Shown piece by piece: positions 4,818 to 9,976 of a stretch of DNA of 9,976 bases (the stretch's first letter is position 1; every line of letters begins with the position of its first letter). Both the position numbers and the translations under genes were made by a program. The DNA comes from Bacillota bacterium. Its GTDB lineage: Bacteria > Bacillota_E > Sulfobacillia > Sulfobacillales > Sulfobacillaceae. The notes beneath the pieces were generated by a model that worked only from the letters and a program-made list of their open reading frames with translations, searched no databases and was not told the DNA's origin. The stretch is from positions 1 to 9,976 of the forward strand of contig JAKAAL010000097.1 in assembly GCA_021802375.1 (NCBI GenBank), read 5' to 3'.

Positions 4818-7800
4818 TTAACTGTCTTTGTTCGGACGCCCTATGCTTGCCCACGTCTCTACCAGTTGGCGCACGTCCGGTCTACCGAGGTCAAACCATG
4901 CCACTTCGCTATACTTGTCAAAGACGGCCGGATTCGCCGTCATTAACTGGTACTGGCCGTGCAACAGGATGTCGGCAACGTCCTCTTCACCGTCCGCCAT
5001 CACGCGAGAATGCCCCATCATCTGACCATACAAGGCGACCCATTCACGCATTCGCGACTGAAGCTCCCCGACCTGTCCTGACAGGGTGGTCGCCGTCAAT
5101 CCCGATTTGAGGGCTAAAGTTTGTTCCGCGATCGCCAACCGCTCTTGCTCCTGTTGCAGTCGTTCCACGGCCGTCGCCACCCGACGCCGCCGATCGACGG
5201 GATGCCCTTCAGCCATAATTGTCCCGATGACGGCATCTACCTCGCCCAACACCGCTTGAAGCGGTCCCACAGCGGAGACAAACAAATCCAGACGTTCCCG
5301 TAACGCTTGATACACTAGCTGGTCGACAGAATCTTGATAATAATAGTTATGGACCTGAATCGTTGACGCCTGTTGGCCAATGCGGTCGATGCGCCCAATC
5401 CGTTGTTCCACACGCATGGGATTCCATGGCATATCATAATTAATCAACACCGAACATGACTGTAAGTCGAATCCTTCACTGGCGGCGTCGGTGCATAGCA
5501 GAATGCGCAATGTCTCTCCGAGGCGAAATTCCTCTAATAATGTGGACTTATCCAACGGCACCCAGGTTACACCATCCCAGCGCTCGCCCCCGCGGCCACT
5601 GTAACAAGCCAACCGTTTGCCAAACACGTGGACTAAACGCTCTCGCAAGTGGTCCAGCGAGTCCGTGTATTGGGTAAAGACTATGGCAGAGCGATGCTGC
5701 AACAATAATTGGTCTAAATCACGACGCAACTGAGCGAATTTGCTGTCCGTAGTGATGCTGTCCAGTTCATGCAACAAATCCTGAATACGAGCGAGTTCCT
5801 CAGAACGGGCGTGATCGCCGAACAAGTCTACCGTCTCGTCCGGATCCGCTCCCACCGCCTCGAGCTCAATGGTTTCAAACGCTTCTGGAACGCCATCCCG
5901 AATCCTCTGAAACCGCCGGATGAGGCTCTGATGCGCGGCTGCGAGGCTGCTGGTTAGACGACGTAGATACAAGGTTTTCATAAATCCCAACCCTTTTTTC
6001 GTCATCTCCGCGTTGCGATAAACTTGGACGAAATACGCCTCCAAGTGCTGGTAGGCGATCTGTTCCTCGCGGGACATTGGCACCACAACGTCCTGAACTT
6101 GGCGCTCGGGTAAAGGTTCCTTGGTAAGACCTTGGCGAAAATACTCTTTGAGCAACGATCGCGTATGTCGACTCATCACCCGTTGTAATGGGGTGTGCGA
6201 CGCGGCAACTTGGCTGATTTCAGCCGGGGTCAGCGTCGTCCGTAGGTCGACCGCCATCAATTGCGGATGTTGCAGGGCCTGCTCGATCGCCCATGCCTTG
6301 TTTCCCCCCAGCGCTTGTAAAGTCGTCGTAGAAATGTCCATTCCATAGGCTTTTAGTGTGGCTTGGACGGCTTGAAGGAGCCAGGGGAGCTCCTCCCAAT
6401 GGCCAGCCCGCAATGCGGCTAACGTGCCATAAAACCCCCGAAACCATGTCTCGTCCGACCATGGTCCGTCAATGCCTAACACCCGCAACAAATCGAAGAG
6501 CTCGATCGGATCCATCTGCATCGGGGTTGCAGTCAACAGCAGTTCATGCCGAAATTTGCCGTCTCGGCGCAGTCGTAAAAAGGTCTGAAGGAGCAGGTTC
6601 GGTTTAGGTTTCTTCACACTCTTAAAATCCTCGCGACGGAGATTATGGGCCTCATCAACAACCACCACGTCCCAGACGCACGACGCATCGACCCAGGGCC
6701 GGCGCTCTTTGCGGCTCAATAAAGACTTGGACAATACGATCCATGGAGCCGTGTTGCCGTCTAGGGGATTAGCGACGCCGACATCCCGCACTGACCCATC
6801 GCGATAGGTTAAGGTGCCTCGCTCGTAAAAAGGAACATCCCATCCCCCTTTACTCCACAACTGCTCCTGCCATTGGCGCATCAGTCCCGCAGGAACCGCA
6901 AACAATACCCGCTCGGCTTCTCCGCGAAGTTTTAAACTACGCACAATCAGAGCGACTTCGATGGTCTTGCCGAGGCCCACCTCATCACAGAGCAACCGCC
7001 GAATCGGGGTTTGCACCCACGCATCACGGAGCACGGTCACCTGATGAGGCCAGGGAGTTAAGGGAGAGGTAGATATCGTCTGGCTGACCAAATCCAGCGA
7101 TTGAAACTGCGTTAGGATGTCCTGAGACAATACGGTTAAGGCGTACGTAGAGGGATCCAGAGATGATACCGACTCTTCATGATGGGCGCCTGAAGTTTCC
7201 CGCTGTTGACTGAGGAACGGTTCCTCAGTGGGTTCCCAATCCTCCGCCGGAATCCATGTCAGCAACTCCTGCCGCAGGGCATCCGGTAATGATAGAACCC
7301 GGAGCATGGGAGACTGACCCGTCCAGCGTCGTTCAAACGATTCCGCATCCGCAGCTACATGGGCGGTCTCACCTGCCCGCCATGAACCAAAGACATGGAA
7401 GTTTTCAATATTGGCCGTCCAACCATGGGCAGACTCGTTTAGACTCCCACTAAAAGCCAGGCGCTCCCCGACCTCATCAACAAGGAGTCCGACCTTGGGA
7501 TGATACAGGGCGGCTGCCGTTAAGGGAATCCCAATGCGAATTTCGAGGTACCCTTCCTTGAGGAGCCACGCCAACATGTGGAGCCGTTCGCAAATGAGCA
7601 GATCGGCCGGCACATCCCACCGGGACCGAATGTCTTGTACCACGCGTTCGGTAAGCTCCCGGTCACTCATCGCCTCATAATCATCTTCCGTGAGCTGGGC
7701 GCTCGTTAACAAACGCACAGCCGGTCGGGCAATGAGATTCTGTCGCGCTCGAGTGAATAGAGCGGAGAATCCTTCAGCGGCAACAGCGAGGGCTGTACTG

Positions 7801-7925
7801 CTAAAGTATCCGGTCTCGCGCGCATAATGGGTCGCTGTTTGGAGTGCCGGAATATAAAAATCTCGCACCAGTTCCGCACTATCCGACGCATAGGCCACGC
7901 CCCAATCCCGGTCGGCTAGTCGCAT
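4818..7925 (-). CDS. PLD-like/SNF2 superfamily helicase, defence type
   Basis: A cytosolic 1,035-residue ATP-dependent DNA translocase. Residues 1-230 look like a phospholipase-D-type module: YHPKVGLLVD at 141-150 followed by FSGSLNESAHGW at 158-169 resembles HxK...D...GSxN, but five residues separate Lys144 from Asp150 instead of four and only one such motif is seen, so nuclease activity is uncertain. The SNF2 motor follows: PWPHQ at 291-295, Walker A DEVGLGKT at 314-321, DEAH at 424-427, TATP at 465-468, then in the second lobe IVFTQYTDSLDHL at 748-760, LLCTDAASEGFDLQ at 809-822 and the arginine-finger motif QRIGRIDRIGQ at 841-851. All key residues are intact. Residues 915-970 are likely coiled coil; the tail is unassigned. 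The ATG directly follows the methylase TAA, with GGAGGG (7932-7937) 6 bases before it, so the two are translationally coupled. A remodeller or translocase in a methylation-linked defence system is the likely role; the exact system is inferred. Confidence 0.93.
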   Translation of the reverse strand: MRLADRDWGVAYASDSAELVRDFYIPALQTATHYARETGYFSSTALAVAAEGFSALFTRARQNLIARPAVRLLTSAQLTEDDYEAMSDRELTERVVQDIRSRWDVPADLLICERLHMLAWLLKEGYLEIRIGIPLTAAALYHPKVGLLVDEVGERLAFSGSLNESAHGWTANIENFHVFGSWRAGETAHVAADAESFERRWTGQSPMLRVLSLPDALRQELLTWIPAEDWEPTEEPFLSQQRETSGAHHEESVSSLDPSTYALTVLSQDILTQFQSLDLVSQTISTSPLTPWPHQVTVLRDAWVQTPIRRLLCDEVGLGKTIEVALIVRSLKLRGEAERVLFAVPAGLMRQWQEQLWSKGGWDVPFYERGTLTYRDGSVRDVGVANPLDGNTAPWIVLSKSLLSRKERRPWVDASCVWDVVVVDEAHNLRREDFKSVKKPKPNLLLQTFLRLRRDGKFRHELLLTATPMQMDPIELFDLLRVLGIDGPWSDETWFRGFYGTLAALRAGHWEELPWLLQAVQATLKAYGMDISTTTLQALGGNKAWAIEQALQHPQLMAVDLRTTLTPAEISQVAASHTPLQRVMSRHTRSLLKEYFRQGLTKEPLPERQVQDVVVPMSREEQIAYQHLEAYFVQVYRNAEMTKKGLGFMKTLYLRRLTSSLAAAHQSLIRRFQRIRDGVPEAFETIELEAVGADPDETVDLFGDHARSEELARIQDLLHELDSITTDSKFAQLRRDLDQLLLQHRSAIVFTQYTDSLDHLRERLVHVFGKRLACYSGRGGERWDGVTWVPLDKSTLLEEFRLGETLRILLCTDAASEGFDLQSCSVLINYDMPWNPMRVEQRIGRIDRIGQQASTIQVHNYYYQDSVDQLVYQALRERLDLFVSAVGPLQAVLGEVDAVIGTIMAEGHPVDRRRRVATAVERLQQEQERLAIAEQTLALKSGLTATTLSGQVGELQSRMREWVALYGQMMGHSRVMADGEEDVADILLHGQYQLMTANPAVFDKYSEVAWFDLGRPDVRQLVETWASIGRPNKDS

Positions 7926-9976
7926 TTATAACCCTCCATTCTCCGAGGCCAAATCGAGCGTTATTTGCTCGAGCACCTGACTGGTATGACGGAAATGGGC
8001 CACAGCAAAGGACTGCAGCGCCTTCCACTCGGGACGAACACGCGGAATGGCGAGAAGGCACGCGTCCACCAGGGCTTGAAACTGCGGGTCATTCAAGAGA
8101 TTATACCGTACCAAATATTGACTCGCCACGGTTGCGCCATCCCTTTGGTGCCGATTCAGCGCAAGGTGCAGACCATCCAGCAGGGATCCGGGGGATTGAT
8201 CACCATCACCCCGTCGGTGCCCATCCATGCGGCCCTCAGGCGATTGCAACACCACATACTTACCTGACTTGGTCGCCACCCCCTGTTCCTTAATGATGGT
8301 GCGGTCCAATTCGATCCCACACGTCATCGCGAGGAGACGGGCTTCGTCATACGGAAATTTTTCGGCCCCAAAGACATCCCAGGCGAGGAGGTACCAACGA
8401 GTGATGGGATCGAAAACCACTTGGCGATGGTGCACCAATTCCGTGACACGCAACTGAGTAACCAACGACCGGGCTTCTTCTAGCACACGCTCTGGTTGTA
8501 CCAATTGCCCCGTACTATCCTTGACAGGCCAGTGTTCGGACAGGACCTGCAAGGCGGGTCCGTAGGTCGCCAACATCAAATCCAGCTTGCGAAATCCTTT
8601 TGCCTCAAAGGCCTTGGCCCGCTCAAGCACGCGATCGCGAACCAGTGGCAGCAATTCATCCCACCATCCTCCCTGGGAGGCTTCGCGCTTCCGGCAAACC
8701 AGCATAATGGTGCTCTCGGCCGCATTTTTATTGGCAATGTGCATGCTGTGTTCCGACTCCGTGTGTACCGGCCACGACGCAGTAATTTCAAATCCCGCAT
8801 GAATCAACGCCGACGCTAAGGTGTCCCACGCCTCCACCCGCTTATGGGTAAACATCAGTGTCAACACGCCATCATCTCTTAACACCCGGTATATCTCTTG
8901 AAACACCTCTTGCATTTTTTCCTGATAGTTTTGCTCCGCTCGTTTTTTGGGCTTTATGCCTCGCTCTTCGGAAAACAACGACGGATTTGCCACGGCCTCA
9001 CTAGTCTTGTCGGTAAGCTCTTCGAGAAACACTTCGGGATACAGATCTCCTATCGTGCGTTTTTGCCAGACATAGAAGAAGTCGGCCATCTCCGCATACA
9101 TCACGTTGTCATAATAGGGAGGATCCACCACGACCGTGTGGACGGAGCCATTAGCAATGTCATAAAGATCGGTGGCTGATCCGAGACGTACGGTAGGTTC
9201 GGTAGTCTCTCGCTCAAACCATTGGATATTCTCTTTATCTCCCAGTAATCTGCACAAGCTCGCGTACGCATCGACGACTTGGTCCACGGCCCAATCAAAA
9301 CCCATACCTGGTGTGGTTAAATTCATTTCAGCGAACGACCACTTAAAGGAATAATCGTGGCGATCGAAAGTGCCAGCGATCACGGTTCGGGAAGCATGCC
9401 AACGAGTCATACGCGAATTGTAGTCGCATGTTTTGTCGAAAGCGAATGCTAGATACGTTAGAATTGCACGTGCTTCGGCAAAAGTATGTTTAGCCAACAC
9501 TTCGGCTTTTACTTCGTGAAACGCCTCGAGATAAGTTATTAGGCTTAGGAGCTGACGAGGTGAAAACATATCTTTCCATTGGGACATGCCGTATTGAGTG
9601 GGTCTGGCATCGTTTGTTATGACGGGATAGGCCTCATTGGGTATCCACCCCTTGTCGTTCCAATTCGGCGCATTGTGTTCCAACATATTCATGGCGACCA
9701 AGACAGAATCTTCGTCCGCGGGGGTCGGTTCTCGAAATTCGCCCCCACCCTTGACTTTAAGGGCCAATGCATACAATTGAAGTCCTAATCCCTTAGTCTG
9801 CGCCTGGCGCTTTATAACGTCGCCTTCAAAAACGTTGTGGCAACGCGGGCATATCCCCGCACCTTTTTTGACGGTGCCCTGTTCCGGATCCAATACCTCT
9901 CGCGTTAAATCCACAACATGGGGAACCAGTTTGTCCCCCGCTCCCTCAATCCATTTGACGGCTATCTTTTGCTTTG
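7926..9976 (-). CDS. DUF1156-type DNA methyltransferase, partial (5' end beyond window)
   Basis: The last 682 residues of a large DNA methyltransferase predicted to methylate adenine N6 or cytosine N4. Counting from the first full codon, a CPRC zinc-type pair lies at 42-45, YGMSQWKDMFSPRQLLSL at 128-145, and the catalytic VVDPPYYDNVMYAEMADFF at 282-300. The DPPY motif is that of amino-methylases. LTLMFTHK at 371-378 fits the strand near the end of the catalytic fold. FDPITRWYLLAWDVFG at 521-536 and the RQLL segment are features I associate with the DUF1156 family. The AdoMet-binding FxGxG motif, expected nearer the N terminus, is not in view and should lie upstream. The reading frame stays open to the window edge, so the GTG at 9912-9914 is not taken as the start. 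It is co-translated with the helicase downstream. In such cassettes the methylase probably marks self DNA. Family call is fairly sure; target base and sequence are unknown. Confidence 0.9.
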   Translation of the reverse strand, partial: KQKIAVKWIEGAGDKLVPHVVDLTREVLDPEQGTVKKGAGICPRCHNVFEGDVIKRQAQTKGLGLQLYALALKVKGGGEFREPTPADEDSVLVAMNMLEHNAPNWNDKGWIPNEAYPVITNDARPTQYGMSQWKDMFSPRQLLSLITYLEAFHEVKAEVLAKHTFAEARAILTYLAFAFDKTCDYNSRMTRWHASRTVIAGTFDRHDYSFKWSFAEMNLTTPGMGFDWAVDQVVDAYASLCRLLGDKENIQWFERETTEPTVRLGSATDLYDIANGSVHTVVVDPPYYDNVMYAEMADFFYVWQKRTIGDLYPEVFLEELTDKTSEAVANPSLFSEERGIKPKKRAEQNYQEKMQEVFQEIYRVLRDDGVLTLMFTHKRVEAWDTLASALIHAGFEITASWPVHTESEHSMHIANKNAAESTIMLVCRKREASQGGWWDELLPLVRDRVLERAKAFEAKGFRKLDLMLATYGPALQVLSEHWPVKDSTGQLVQPERVLEEARSLVTQLRVTELVHHRQVVFDPITRWYLLAWDVFGAEKFPYDEARLLAMTCGIELDRTIIKEQGVATKSGKYVVLQSPEGRMDGHRRGDGDQSPGSLLDGLHLALNRHQRDGATVASQYLVRYNLLNDPQFQALVDACLLAIPRVRPEWKALQSFAVAHFRHTSQVLEQITLDLASENGGL
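7932..7937 (-). promoter_or_regulatory. Shine-Dalgarno of the helicase gene, inside the methylase gene
   Basis: The minus strand reads GGAGGG here, within the codons for the last Asn-Gly-Gly-Leu of the methylase. Six bases (TTATAA, the last Leu codon plus stop) separate it from the helicase ATG. The abutting TAA-ATG arrangement indicates translational coupling and supports the helicase start. Confidence 0.8.

Overview
The window looks like an accessory (defence-island) stretch of a bacterial chromosome of intermediate GC. Genes start behind GGAGG-type Shine-Dalgarno sites, coding stretches alternate with gene remnants and structured intergenic DNA, and nothing is ribosomal or housekeeping. 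The combination would fit a Gram-positive thermoacidophile such as a Sulfobacillus relative, but that is a weak inference from style, not from a marker gene.

Layout, left to right. (1) 1-498, plus strand: the 3' part of a decayed ImmA/IrrE-type metallopeptidase gene, broken by frameshifts and an in-frame TGA. (2) 499-728: short spacer with an inverted repeat. (3) 729-1718, minus strand: an intact diguanylate cyclase with a complete GGDEF active site and RxxD inhibitory site behind an N-terminal domain that resembles a globin-coupled sensor. (4) 1719-2937: about 1.2 kb without a convincing gene but with a long imperfect hairpin, a 12-bp palindrome, two overlapping perfect palindromes and a promoter-like site followed by a 14-codon stub. 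(5) 2938-4287, plus strand: a stand-alone SIR2-domain protein with all the usual nucleotide-binding motifs, the kind of NAD-consuming effector found in anti-phage systems. (6) 4288-4817: 530 bp between convergent genes, with a probable terminator hairpin, a very uncertain gene remnant and an 8-bp inverted repeat. (7) 4818-9976, minus strand: a tightly coupled two-gene unit, a DUF1156-type adenine/cytosine-N4 DNA methyltransferase (5' end outside the window) followed by a fused PLD-like/SNF2 helicase of 1,035 residues.

How they work together. The methyltransferase stop codon is immediately followed by the helicase start codon, and the helicase ribosome-binding site lies inside the last methyltransferase codons, so the two are made together. 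A DNA methylase with an SNF2 motor carrying a PLD-like module recalls DISARM and the DUF499/DUF1156/helicase cassettes noted in defence islands. Further members would lie beyond position 9976. The SIR2 gene runs towards this operon and is probably a separate abortive-infection type module in the same island; the cyclase may be unrelated.
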